Counted from the stretch's first letter, positions 1 through 8,285 are shown. The stretch is DNA of 18,973 nucleotides from Treponema sp. (GCA_031264475.1 JAISEA010000116.1:1-18973), one strand, 5' to 3'. Program-made: numbers and translations. Notes: generated by a model not told the origin, from the sequence alone.

Positions 1-363
1 TATCGCTTGCAGGGTAAAAACGTGTGGGCTATCGGCGTGGACTCCGACCAGTTTGAAGAAGGGTTGTTCAACGACTCCGATTCCGCGGTACTGACGTCTA
101 TGCTCAAACGAGTCGAGACGGCGCTTATTTACACGCTCAACACGGTACAAAAAGACGCTTTCACGGGCGAAATTATCAGCTTGGGTCTCAAAGAAGACGG
201 CGTAGGTTACGCGACGACTAACGAGACGGCGCTCACCGCAGACATCGTCAGCCAAGTTGACGCGGTAAAACAACAAATTGTTTCTGGTCAGATAAAGGTC
301 GTTCCTTCTTTAGAGGAAGCCAAAGCGCTCCCCAATTTCCCCCAAGACATAAAATGTCAATAA
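1..363 (+). CDS. BMP/PnrA-family ABC substrate-binding lipoprotein, 3' part
   Basis: This is the C-terminal part of a basic membrane protein (BMP/Med/PnrA) family periplasmic binding protein. The reading frame is open at the left edge, so the start, signal peptide and N-terminal lobe lie outside the window. The stretch VWAIGVDSDQ near the left edge is the family's typical strand and ligand-site region, and GDSDxFEEG-type residues follow. The end (PNFPQDIKCQ) is near the usual family end. In spirochaetes these are lipid-anchored receptors for nucleosides, feeding an ABC importer of one ATPase and two permeases. No ATPase lies in the window, and the only permease is 6 kb downstream at 6607. The stop codon is followed immediately by a hairpin of the repeat family described below, which may act as its terminator. 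The family call is confident; the ligand is not visible. Confidence 0.85.
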   Translation, partial: YRLQGKNVWAIGVDSDQFEEGLFNDSDSAVLTSMLKRVETALIYTLNTVQKDAFTGEIISLGLKEDGVGYATTNETALTADIVSQVDAVKQQIVSGQIKVVPSLEEAKALPNFPQDIKCQ

Positions 364-537
364 CACACACCCTTCGGGTGTTTAAATACTTCACACGGGG
401 TGTTGTTTGAAAGGATGTGCCGCTGACCCCGACATGACGGTTACGCTTGCCTTGCAAGCGGAACCTGCTCGTTGTTAGAAGAAGGGGCGGCGCAAGACGA
501 TGCGGTGTCAGCGGTAAATAACAAATAGTAGAGAGCA
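364..537 (+). repeat. Modular hairpin repeat, copy 1
   Basis: It begins at the base after the BMP stop codon. The modules in order are a hairpin ACACCC-TTC-GGGTGT (367-381), a TTTAAATACTTCACACGGGG block (381-400), a GACGGTTACGCTTGC..GCAAGCGGAACCT block containing a second 7-bp hairpin, GTTGTTAGAAGAAGGGGCGG, and a tail GTGTCAGCGGTAAATAACAA (from 505). The same order recurs at 2191, 7560, 8440 (minus) and 9859. No transposase or other protein is encoded. The first hairpin followed by TTTAAAT could terminate the BMP transcript, though the T-run is weak. Confidence 0.85.
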
Positions 538-589
538 GTTAGCAAAGAGCAGGAGACCCGCGCTCGCCCGTCTTCCTTTGCTAACTGCT
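534..589. repeat. Inverted repeat with perfect 14-bp arms
   Basis: The left arm is AGCAGTTAGCAAAG (534-547) and the right arm is CTTTGCTAACTGCT (576-589). They are exact reverse complements around a 28-nt loop. Part of this loop and arm (563-581) recurs in the opposite orientation at 2423-2441 within repeat copy 2, so this piece appears to have flipped between copies. It overlaps the tail of repeat copy 1. Function unknown; it could be a recombination site or a terminator-like structure. Confidence 0.7.
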
Positions 590-790
590 AACTTTCAGGG
601 GGGCGTTATTTCCAAAATGAGGATCGCATATCGTCGTCCTTTTGTCGCGCCCCCTCGCTTCGGTTCCCCCTTCGGCGGTCTTCCGCTACCCCCCCCCCCA
701 ACAAAAACCATATAACCCCGCCGCCACCTGACACCGCGCGTCTGACACCCGCAGGGTGTCTGTCCCCTCGTAATCTCTTTAAAAAAGAAT
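590..790 (+). repeat. Non-coding stretch upstream of gdhA with C-rich repeat module and C11 tract
   Basis: No gene is seen here. Positions 647-699 hold a C-rich module (CGGTTCCCCCTTCGG, GGTCTTCCGC, then a C-run) that recurs at 10164-10213. In this copy the C-run is 11 long (689-699); in the other copy it is 6. Positions 747-763 form the hairpin GACACCC-GCA-GGGTGTC. Apparent reading frames across this region are repeat-derived and have no recognisable protein sequence. Confidence 0.6.
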
Positions 791-819
791 TTGACAAAAC
801 AGACGCTATAGTATACAAT
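791..819 (+). promoter_or_regulatory. Sigma-70-type promoter of gdhA
   Basis: TTGACA (791-796) is followed by a 17-bp spacer and TACAAT (814-819). Transcription would start near 826, giving a leader of about 25 nt. AGGAG at 841-845 is the ribosome binding site, 6 nt before the ATG at 852. The C11 tract lies about 90 bp upstream of the -35 box. Confidence 0.85.
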
Positions 820-821
820 GA

Positions 822-2190
<1,369 letters not shown>

Positions 2191-2192
<2 letters not shown>

Positions 2193-2404
2193 CAGCCTTC
2201 GGCTGTTTAAATACTTCGCAATGGGTGTTGTTTGAAAGGGGTCGCCGCTTCCACTGACTTGACGGTTACGCTTGCACGCAAGCGGAACCTGCTCGTTGTT
2301 AGAAGAAGGGGCGGCGCAAGGCGCTTTAAAACACCCGAAGGGTGCACTTGCACGCAAGCGGAACCTACGCAGTGTCAGCGGTAAATAACAAATAGTAGAG
2401 AGCA
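2191..2404 (+). repeat. Modular hairpin repeat, copy 2
   Basis: It starts within the gdhA stop codon with AACAGCC-TTC-GGCTGTT (2191-2207), where both stem arms differ from the usual ACACCC/GGGTGT but still pair. Then come the AATACTTC block, the GACGGTTACGCTTGC..GCAAGCGGAACCT hairpin block with a 2-nt loop, the GTTGTTAGAAGAAGGGGCGG block, a further hairpin ACACCC-GAA-GGGTG (2331-2344), a second GCTTGCACGCAAGCGGAACCT, and the tail GTGTCAGCGGTAAATAACAA (from 2372) shared with copy 1. The internal duplication of modules makes this copy longer. Confidence 0.85.
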
Positions 2405-2770
2405 AGTAGCAATGAGTAATGAGCAAAGGAAGACGGGCGAGCTATTAACTGCTACCTGCTACCTATTAACTGCTAACTACTACCTGCTACCTGCTTATGA
2501 TGTTTTTTAGGAGGGATAAAGTGATTATTATACAGTATATGTCATCATTAAACCAAGGCGCGTCATTGCGCGGGCGGAGACCCGCCCTTATTCAAGCGAG
2601 AGGCGTTCTCGCGAAACCATTAGGTACCCCCCCCCCCACTATCGTTTCTCTCTAATTATAGACGGGACTAATCGCGCGGATATTTATGACACGTCGTGAG
2701 GTAGTAAACCCCGTCTCCCTTCGCTTTTCGGAAGTAAAACCAAAAAAAATCATTTTGCTGTCTTGTTTTT
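2405..2770. other. Non-coding stretch with short repeats, hairpins and a C11 tract
   Basis: No gene is seen. Positions 2423-2441 are the inverted counterpart of 563-581. Positions 2443-2494 are a patchwork of CTACCTG and TAACTGCTA short repeats. Small hairpins follow, GGGCGG-AGA-CCCGCCC near 2570 and GCGAGA..TTCTCGC near 2597. A run of 11 C lies at 2627-2637. AGACGGG (from about 2661) can pair with CCCGTCT (near 2715) to close a long loop. These could belong to a small RNA or to degenerate repeats; there is no promoter evidence for an RNA gene. Confidence 0.4.
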
Positions 2771-2799
2771 TTGACAAACAGCTATATATTTTATAGTAT
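2771..2799 (+). promoter_or_regulatory. Promoter and structured leader of the lipoprotein/OMP unit
   Basis: TTGACA (2771-2776) is followed by a 17-bp spacer and TAGTAT (2794-2799); TATAGT two bases earlier is the alternative -10. The leader to the ATG at 2901 is about 95 nt and contains an imperfect inverted repeat, GAATTCACCCA (from about 2837) against TGGGTGTAATGAATT, enclosing CAGGTGCGTCCTA. GGAGG at 2890-2894 is the ribosome binding site. The leader hairpin could influence expression; no known riboswitch is recognised. Confidence 0.7.
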
Positions 2800-2900
2800 A
2801 ACGACGTTTCGTAACGAACGGCGTTATTGAATTTATGAATTCACCCACAGGTGCGTCCTATGGGTGTAATGAATTGAAATAATTTCTATGGAGGAAATTA

Positions 2901-5006
2901 ATGAAGAAAATAATATCGTTTTTCATAGTCGTTTCATCAATCATGCTGACTATGATTATCGCTTCGTGCGACCTTTCGGATCTTGCCATGCCAGAATCCA
3001 TTATCGTTAAGGGCAAGCCCGGACTACACGTGCCCCTCGGCAGTCCGTTTGTCGGGGACAATGCAAATATTGTTGAAAAATATCTCGGCATGAAGAGTAT
3101 TCTCGAAATGATGGGCGGCACATTAAACAGCGAAGAGAATTCTTTGTCCAACGGCATTAGAATGATGGGCGGCACATTAAACAGCGAAGAGAATTCTTTG
3201 CCCAACGGCATTAGGATATACGAGTATAAGCCAACAGGTAGCAGTGGCACAAAAACTTTTATCATTCACTACCAGATAGCGAGTATGCCTTATGACTTGG
3301 GTCAATACATGAAGTTTGTTTATACCATAGAACCGCCGACACTTGAAGGCATAGACCTAAGGCGCCCGGCGGAAGTGGCAAGATTCTTCCCGACTGAGGA
3401 CTTATCCTATCTGCTGAATATGACTGACGCCAGTATAGAAGCCCGCATTGACGATAAGATTGACGAATGGATTACCGAGGCGGAGGCTGGTAATACGCCT
3501 GACACGGGTATTCCCGCGGCGGATACGTTACTGACTAACTTGAGCCAAGCGCCCGCCGCGCTAAAGCCGACTTTGATTAACCAGATTAAAACCTTGCCCG
3601 CGCTCACTAGCGCAAAAGACACCGCAAAAAGCCAGTTCAGTACATTTAAGGAATATGCGGAAGAGCTGAAACGGGAAGTAAAAGTCCCTCTGGGCGACAT
3701 GGCTAAGTTGGTAAAATACATCAAAGTGAAAAATACCGGACTCAAGATAACGGGAACGGATTTTGAAGATAAGATAGAGATAGCTATTCCCCAATTCGGC
3801 ATAGGCACGGAAGAGGTTTTAGGAGCGAACAAGGTCATAAAGTATTCCAAGGGAAAAGTTGATGGAGGCGATCTCTACTTTACAACCAATGACGCGACGG
3901 ATAAAGACCAAGATGGCAACCCTTCAACATATACCTTTACTCCTCTCGACGAGACCTATCTTAGTATCTATATTAACGTCACAGATTTTATCGAGGGACC
4001 TGTTGATTTTGAACCGAGTCTTGAATTTGAATGGACAGAGGCAAGCATAGATCCGGGCGAACAGGGTAAATTGTCAGGAGAGTATGAGATGGAGTTGGGG
4101 GATATTACGAACTTCTTGGGAGACAGCTTTGAACCGCCAGACGTGAAAGGCTATCTCTACGTTGATAACCTTCCTATAAGCAAACAGGGCGGCTCGAATA
4201 AGCCTAAAGTGTCGCTCCAACTTATATACAATACTGGAAAGCCGCCGTTTTCCTTGACCAACGGGACCAATGGCGAAGAAGAGATGTCTAACGCGACACT
4301 TCCACAATTCCCCGCGGAAAACGGCGGAACATTCACGGGAGATCTCCATCTCCTTCCTGCCAGCCTCCAAGAGATACCCATGACAGAGGTCTTAAAGGCT
4401 GATGCAGGTTCGTTTTTAGCGTACACGGTAACAATGGGGGATGCAACCAATCCGTTCATACTTCATAGCACCGACAATTTAGAAGGCATAATTTCCGCGG
4501 ACATGGTGGTTGTGATTCCACTCGAATTTAAGGTAACAACTACGACACCGATAACGATAACGACACCGGAAGGTGAAAAAAAGAAGTACGTCCCGCTTGA
4601 CTTGAAAGACACTGATGGAAACTCTTTGCTTCCTGAAATAAAGGGAGACCTCTTCGGCAGAGACGGCGACGGTGGGACTGTTGATGAAATACTTGGTGAG
4701 AATGGCATAGACTATGTTGAGATAACGCTAGAAAAGTATGTCAATGAAGCTCTTCCCAACATGGCGATCTTGATACAGGGCTCTGGCGAACCAAAGCTCT
4801 TTGATTTGTCGGGCAATACCAACAAAAATCCCAGCTTCAAGCTTGAAACAGATGACTTCAAATTCCCATTTGAGCCGACGTTTAAAATTCTCATTCCCTG
4901 TGAAACGGGAGAGGATTACGGGACGCTTTCAATCCGGAACGCTTACGACTTTGATTTCAACCTTGTGGTGGACGCCCAAGCCAATCTAGAGATGGATGTT
5001 TTATAA
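2901..5006 (+). CDS. Large surface or periplasmic lipoprotein of unknown function
   Basis: This 701-residue protein starts with a lipoprotein signal: MKK, a hydrophobic stretch, then the lipobox-like IIAS-C with the modified cysteine at residue 23. I see no other transmembrane segment. The body is rich in beta-prone, acidic and Gly/Asp/Pro stretches, with repeated phrases such as VPLG, FEPSLEFEW and KFPFEPTFKILIP that suggest a beta-sandwich architecture. I do not recognise a family. Residues 70-105 contain an exact-looking tandem duplication of 18 residues. GGAGG six bases before the ATG fixes the start. The outer-membrane protein gene follows after 12 bases, so the two are almost certainly co-transcribed and may form a surface complex or a lipoprotein/barrel pair. 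The function is unknown. Confidence 0.8.
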   Translation: MKKIISFFIVVSSIMLTMIIASCDLSDLAMPESIIVKGKPGLHVPLGSPFVGDNANIVEKYLGMKSILEMMGGTLNSEENSLSNGIRMMGGTLNSEENSLPNGIRIYEYKPTGSSGTKTFIIHYQIASMPYDLGQYMKFVYTIEPPTLEGIDLRRPAEVARFFPTEDLSYLLNMTDASIEARIDDKIDEWITEAEAGNTPDTGIPAADTLLTNLSQAPAALKPTLINQIKTLPALTSAKDTAKSQFSTFKEYAEELKREVKVPLGDMAKLVKYIKVKNTGLKITGTDFEDKIEIAIPQFGIGTEEVLGANKVIKYSKGKVDGGDLYFTTNDATDKDQDGNPSTYTFTPLDETYLSIYINVTDFIEGPVDFEPSLEFEWTEASIDPGEQGKLSGEYEMELGDITNFLGDSFEPPDVKGYLYVDNLPISKQGGSNKPKVSLQLIYNTGKPPFSLTNGTNGEEEMSNATLPQFPAENGGTFTGDLHLLPASLQEIPMTEVLKADAGSFLAYTVTMGDATNPFILHSTDNLEGIISADMVVVIPLEFKVTTTTPITITTPEGEKKKYVPLDLKDTDGNSLLPEIKGDLFGRDGDGGTVDEILGENGIDYVEITLEKYVNEALPNMAILIQGSGEPKLFDLSGNTNKNPSFKLETDDFKFPFEPTFKILIPCETGEDYGTLSIRNAYDFDFNLVVDAQANLEMDVL
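3108..3215 (+). repeat. In-frame tandem duplication, 2 x 54 bp, inside the lipoprotein gene
   Basis: Unit 1 (3108-3161) and unit 2 (3162-3215) differ at only two positions (TCC/CCC and AGA/AGG). Each encodes 18 residues beginning MMGGTLNSEENSL and ending NGIR. The near-identity at third positions points to a recent duplication rather than selection for a repeated protein motif. Confidence 0.95.
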
Positions 5007-5018
5007 GAGAGGAGAAAA

Positions 5019-6548
5019 ATGAAAAAAATAATAGCGTTAATTATATTTTGCGTTCTCACAGGCATAGCCTTCGCGCAAGACGTAGACTGGGCTAACGACA
5101 TCAGAAATCAGGCGGACTCTGCCGTATACGGAGAAACCGCTGATATAAGTGACGGAAGCGAGTACGAGGCTTATGAGGACGACGAATGGGCTAACGAGGA
5201 TGACGAATGGGCTTATGAGGACGATGAGTGGGCTTATGAGGATGATGAGTGGGCTTATGAGGACGACGAATTAGCTGACGTCAGATTCGATGCCGAATGG
5301 GCTAAGGACTTCATCGACGAGGATGAGGAAACACCCCAAGTAGCAGAGGTATCCCCGAAACCCAAGAAGAAAGGCGGTCTCGCTTTCCCCTACCGCAGGT
5401 TTGTTGAATTTGGCATTAACGGAGACGTGGGCTTTGCAAACAACCTTGTCGGCGTGTCGGACATTCTCCGCAAGAAAATCGTACTAGACATGAGCGAACT
5501 GTCCAGCAATGTTAAAAAAGATGGCTGGGCCCTAGACCTAACCGTCAACGCGGATGCATTCTTCAACTTCAACGTAACCCCCAAGTGGGGCTTCGGGTTC
5601 TTCAGTTCAGCTTCAGGCTCCATAAACGCCACCATATCCAAATCGTTCATGACATTGATAGCGGAAGGCAACCTCAAGCAACACTCCCAGAGCGGCGAAG
5701 TTTCAGTTTCAGGCGGTATCTTCACAGACGTAGGCATAGATATACACGCGCGGTTTCTCCCTGAAGACAAGCTCAAGATCAGCCTTATCCCGTCCATGTT
5801 CGTTCCCGCGGTCTACATCCCCAAGTCATCAATAGAGTACCATTTGCACGCGGAGGATGAGCTGACCCTTAAGGCGGGTGGAAAAATCGACGTCTACACA
5901 CCGGTCTATATGGAAAGCGTCATTGACAACTCCTCTTTCGACTCGTCCCTCCTTAACGTCAACAAGATACTCGGACAGAAAGGATTTGACTTCAGTCTGA
6001 TCGCCGAATATGAGCTTTTCTCGTGGCTGAACGTAGGCGGCGGCTTCACACACATCCCGCTTAGCCCCGCAGTCCTAGGGAACCGCTTCACCGTTGAGAT
6101 GGTCAACGACAAGCCCATCATTGACGGGACAGGTTTAATCGGAGGCAACACCAGCGATCTGGTAAACGCGCCGAAGTTTGATACCGATTACGACCCCGAT
6201 GCTGGACTCAAAGTAATGCGCCCCATGCGGTTCGACGTTTTCGCGGACTACAAACCTTTTAACAGGAATTTATTCATAATCAGACCAAATATCGGATTTA
6301 CCGTAATCACACCAGAGGAGAAAGCTCGTTTCAACATGGGTCTTCAACTTCAACTAAACACACCGGTATTACTGATTCACGCCTCAACCGGCTACGAAGA
6401 ACTCTTGTGGCAACACAGGCTGTGGCTAGGCATAAATCTACGGATTATTGAAATAGACGCTGGACTTTACCTGAGCTCCCAAGACTTCAAACAAAGCTTT
6501 GACATGAGCGGCGCGGGCGTTACCGTGGGCTTCCGAATCGGATTCTAA
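5019..6548 (+). CDS. Outer-membrane beta-barrel protein with acidic repeat linker
   Basis: This 509-residue protein has a Sec signal peptide with likely cleavage after AFA (residues 18-20; mature protein begins QDVDWA). Residues about 45-90 form a very acidic linker with five EDDEWA-type heptads. After a KPKKKGG hinge near residue 115, the rest has alternating hydrophobic and polar strands, aromatic girdle-like residues and Gly/Asp turns, ending GFRIGF. A C-terminal aromatic residue after alternating hydrophobics is the usual beta-barrel assembly signal. The ribosome site AGAGGAG (5008-5014) lies in the 12-base gap after the lipoprotein gene, so the two form an operon. A terminator-like hairpin follows. 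I do not recognise the family; porin or anchoring roles are both possible. The acidic linker could bind cations or a basic partner. Confidence 0.75.
   Translation: MKKIIALIIFCVLTGIAFAQDVDWANDIRNQADSAVYGETADISDGSEYEAYEDDEWANEDDEWAYEDDEWAYEDDEWAYEDDELADVRFDAEWAKDFIDEDEETPQVAEVSPKPKKKGGLAFPYRRFVEFGINGDVGFANNLVGVSDILRKKIVLDMSELSSNVKKDGWALDLTVNADAFFNFNVTPKWGFGFFSSASGSINATISKSFMTLIAEGNLKQHSQSGEVSVSGGIFTDVGIDIHARFLPEDKLKISLIPSMFVPAVYIPKSSIEYHLHAEDELTLKAGGKIDVYTPVYMESVIDNSSFDSSLLNVNKILGQKGFDFSLIAEYELFSWLNVGGGFTHIPLSPAVLGNRFTVEMVNDKPIIDGTGLIGGNTSDLVNAPKFDTDYDPDAGLKVMRPMRFDVFADYKPFNRNLFIIRPNIGFTVITPEEKARFNMGLQLQLNTPVLLIHASTGYEELLWQHRLWLGINLRIIEIDAGLYLSSQDFKQSFDMSGAGVTVGFRIGF
5175..5279 (+). repeat. Five tandem 21-bp coding repeats (EDDEWAY-type)
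   Basis: The units start at 5175, 5196, 5217, 5238 and 5259, each reading GAG GAY GAY GAR TGG GCT TAT or a close variant. The encoded heptads are EDDEWAN, EDDEWAN-like and EDDEWAY; the last reads EDDELAD. DNA identity between units is high, so the copy number may vary by slippage while keeping the frame. Confidence 0.95.
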
Positions 6549-6556
6549 AGAAACAG

Positions 6557-6592
6557 GGGAGGGTCGGAGAGTTCGAGGACTCCCACCCTCCC
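6557..6592 (+). terminator. Hairpin after the OMP gene
   Basis: GGGAGGGT (6557-6564) pairs with ACCCTCCC (6585-6592), and GGAG (6566-6569) pairs with CTCC (6580-6583) inside, with a 10-nt loop. Only a short T-rich stretch (TATTCCTT) follows, so termination may be partial. The permease gene starts 14 bases after it. Confidence 0.6.
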
Positions 6593-6606
6593 TATTCCTT
6601 CCATTT

Positions 6607-7629
6607 ATGAAAAACAACCTACAAACCTTCCTACTATCGCTGTTTCTTATCGCGCTGACCGTGATCGTGATAACGATAGGGTCTGCCACGCCTGTTCAAG
6701 CATTGAGAGACTTTTTTATCGGTCCCTGGTCGAGCGCGTGGTCGTTTGGCAATACGCTTGACAAGTTCGCGTTGATCCTCACCGCGAGTCTCGGCGCCGC
6801 GTTTGCGTTTCAGGCAGGCTGTTTCAACTTGGGCGGCGAAGGACAAATCTATATCGGAGGACTCGCGGGCGCAATGGTCATGCAAGGCGGAGGCTTGTTT
6901 TTGGGCGGAGCGTGCGCCGCGATTCTCGTGAGCGGTCTGTGTGGCTGGACTTCGGGTATTCTCAAGAAATCAGTCGGCGCAAATGAACTCATCACCAGCT
7001 TTCTCCTTTCCGCAAGCCTTACACCGGTCGCTGACTTCCTCATCGCGGGTCCCTTACGCGACCGATCTGGCAATCTCCTCGCCATGCCGCCCCTATCCGA
7101 AACCCTTCCCCGCATACTTCCCCCGTCAAACCTGTCCGTTTCGTTCTTCCTCGCGATCATTCTCGTTCTTTTGGGGCACACCTTTGTCAACAGGACGGTG
7201 TTCGGATACCGATTTAGGATAGCGGGAAACGCGCCGGCTTTTGCCCGCTATGGAGGCATTAAAACAGACGGCGCATGGGCGCCCGCAATGGCGGTTTCAG
7301 GTTGTCTCTTTGGCTTGGTGGGTTTCTTCGCGGTAGCCGGGACTTACGGCAGGTGTCATGTGGGTTTTTCAGGAGGACTCGGCTGGGCAGGCATAACAGT
7401 CGCGCTCATCGCGGGAAACCGCCCGCTCGCGCTCTTGCCCGCCGCGCTTATCTATACAACCGTGGAACAAGGCATCCGTTCCGCCGCAATAACTACCGGC
7501 TTACAAACCGAAACCGCCGCCCTCCTCCAAGCCGCAGTCTTGCTCATCGTTACCGTGCGCACCCAAAGGGTGTTTAACGACTTCACACGGGGCGTTATCC
7601 GAAAGGGGGCGCCGCTGTCCCCGTCTTGA
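6607..7629 (+). CDS. ABC transporter permease, nucleoside/BMP type, with repeat-encoded C-terminus
   Basis: This is an integral membrane permease of the BPD_transp_2 (branched-chain amino acid/ribose/nucleoside) class, 340 residues with about eight to ten hydrophobic segments. The signature region AGCFNLGGEGQIYIGG is near residues 70-85, and VGANELITSFLLSASLTPVADFL near 120-142, which resembles the first permease of BMP-linked importers. The natural protein seems to end near VTVRTQR; the last 19 residues (VFNDFTRGVIRKGAPLSPS) are translated from a copy of the repeat family that begins at 7560. The ATG at 6607 has no visible Shine-Dalgarno sequence (TATTCCTTCCATTT precedes it), and I see no better start. 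No ATPase or second permease is adjacent; the repeat-filled gap follows where a second permease is usual. The gene may be functional but poorly expressed, or stranded by rearrangement. Confidence 0.8.
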   Translation: MKNNLQTFLLSLFLIALTVIVITIGSATPVQALRDFFIGPWSSAWSFGNTLDKFALILTASLGAAFAFQAGCFNLGGEGQIYIGGLAGAMVMQGGGLFLGGACAAILVSGLCGWTSGILKKSVGANELITSFLLSASLTPVADFLIAGPLRDRSGNLLAMPPLSETLPRILPPSNLSVSFFLAIILVLLGHTFVNRTVFGYRFRIAGNAPAFARYGGIKTDGAWAPAMAVSGCLFGLVGFFAVAGTYGRCHVGFSGGLGWAGITVALIAGNRPLALLPAALIYTTVEQGIRSAAITTGLQTETAALLQAAVLLIVTVRTQRVFNDFTRGVIRKGAPLSPS

Positions 7630-7670
7630 CGGTTACGCTTGCTTTGCAAGCGGAACCTACTTGATGTTAG
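7560..7670 (+). repeat. Modular hairpin repeat, copy 3, overlapping the permease 3' end
   Basis: CACCC-AAA-GGGTG (7560-7572) is followed by the ACTTCACACGGGGCGTTAT block, the GCGCCGCTGTCCCCGTCTTG block and GACGGTTACGCTTGC..GCAAGCGGAACCT, ending near GATGTTAG. The permease reading frame runs through the first half and stops at the TGA within CCGTCTTGAC (7627-7629). Confidence 0.88.
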
Positions 7671-7677
7671 TGTACCC

Positions 7678-7895
7678 GCACCCTTCGGCACCCTTCGGCA
7701 CCCTTCGAGTGTTCTAAATACTTCATAATGGTTGTTGTACGACACCCTTCGGGTGTTTGAATACTTCATAATGGTTGTTGTACGACACCCTTCGGGTGTT
7801 TGAATACTTTATAATGGTTGTTGTACGACACCCTTCGGGTGTTTAAACACTTCATAATGGTTACTATACGAAAGGCGGACCCGCTGACTCCGTCA
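7678..7895 (+). repeat. Tandem array: 3 x 10 bp, then 4 x 43 bp, then a decayed module
   Basis: GCACCCTTCG is repeated three times (7678-7707). Four 43-bp units then start at 7698, 7741, 7784 and 7827. Each unit has the hairpin ACACCC-TTC-GGGTGT, then TTTGAATACTTCATAATGG and TTGTTGTAC. The units are related to the first modules of the dispersed repeat. The last unit runs into GAAAGGCGGACCCGCTGACT, a decayed form of the next module. There are no unique spacers and no gene. Confidence 0.93.
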
Positions 7896-8067
7896 GACAG
7901 GCGCGGGGGTTGGAGGGCGGCTACTCTTCAGGTATTTTAAAGGCTTCCTGCGCCGCCATCATATAGGCTGAACTTGACCAGCAAACGGCGGGTAGTCAAA
8001 GTTCATTTCATCATAAAGGGTTCTTATCAGGCAGTACAAAGGTTTATTCTATATAGAATCATGTTTT
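7896..8067. other. Unassigned gap sequence
   Basis: No gene is recognised. On the minus strand a short frame (about 8043 down to 7989) reads LYDEMNFDYPPFAGQVQPI before a stop, with similar codon use to the genes, so it may be a remnant of a decayed coding sequence. It is too short for identification. Confidence 0.2.
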
Positions 8068-8214
8068 AATTTATGGATTCAGGTTTAGAATTCATGAAAT
8101 AAATTTTTAAATTCATGAAATATGTTTTAGAATTCATGAAATATATTCTAGAATTCATGAAATAAATTTTTGAATTCATGAAATATGTTCTAGAATTCAC
8201 GAATTCAAGTCTTG
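8068..8214. repeat. AT-rich 21-bp iteron-like array, six clear units plus one degenerate
   Basis: The word AATTCATGAAA begins at 8089, 8110, 8131, 8152 and 8173, with a variant at 8194 (AATTCACGAATT), always at a 21-bp period. A degenerate unit precedes at 8068. Between the words lie ATATGTTTTAG- or TAAATTTTTG-type spacers. Each unit contains the perfect palindrome TTCATGAA, usually preceded by GAATTC overlap. A constant period of two helical turns places all sites on one DNA face, as in protein-binding arrays. The array lies upstream of the CYTH/GINT1 unit, next to operator-like palindromes. No replication or partition gene is nearby. Confidence 0.9.
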
Positions 8215-8221
8215 AATTCTG

Positions 8222-8248
8222 AGGTATAATACCTTATCCTATAGGATA
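8222..8248 (+). promoter_or_regulatory. Paired palindromes with an embedded TATAAT
   Basis: AGGTAT-A-ATACCT (8222-8234) is a perfect palindrome containing TATAAT (8225-8230). It is immediately followed by the 14-bp palindrome TATCCTATAGGATA (8235-8248). A -10 box inside one operator, with the predicted start in the next, suggests a repressible or activator-dependent promoter for the genes from 8444. No good -35 box lies 15-18 bp upstream, which would fit activation through the 21-bp array. This is inference from position and symmetry. Confidence 0.5.
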
Positions 8249-8285
8249 GGAGTTTTTGTGGGTCAAGTTTTGAAGTTTGGGGGTG

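Noticed and set aside
7678..7869. CRISPR-like look of the 43-bp array
   Set aside because: The whole 43-bp unit repeats, there are no unique spacers, and no cas gene is present.
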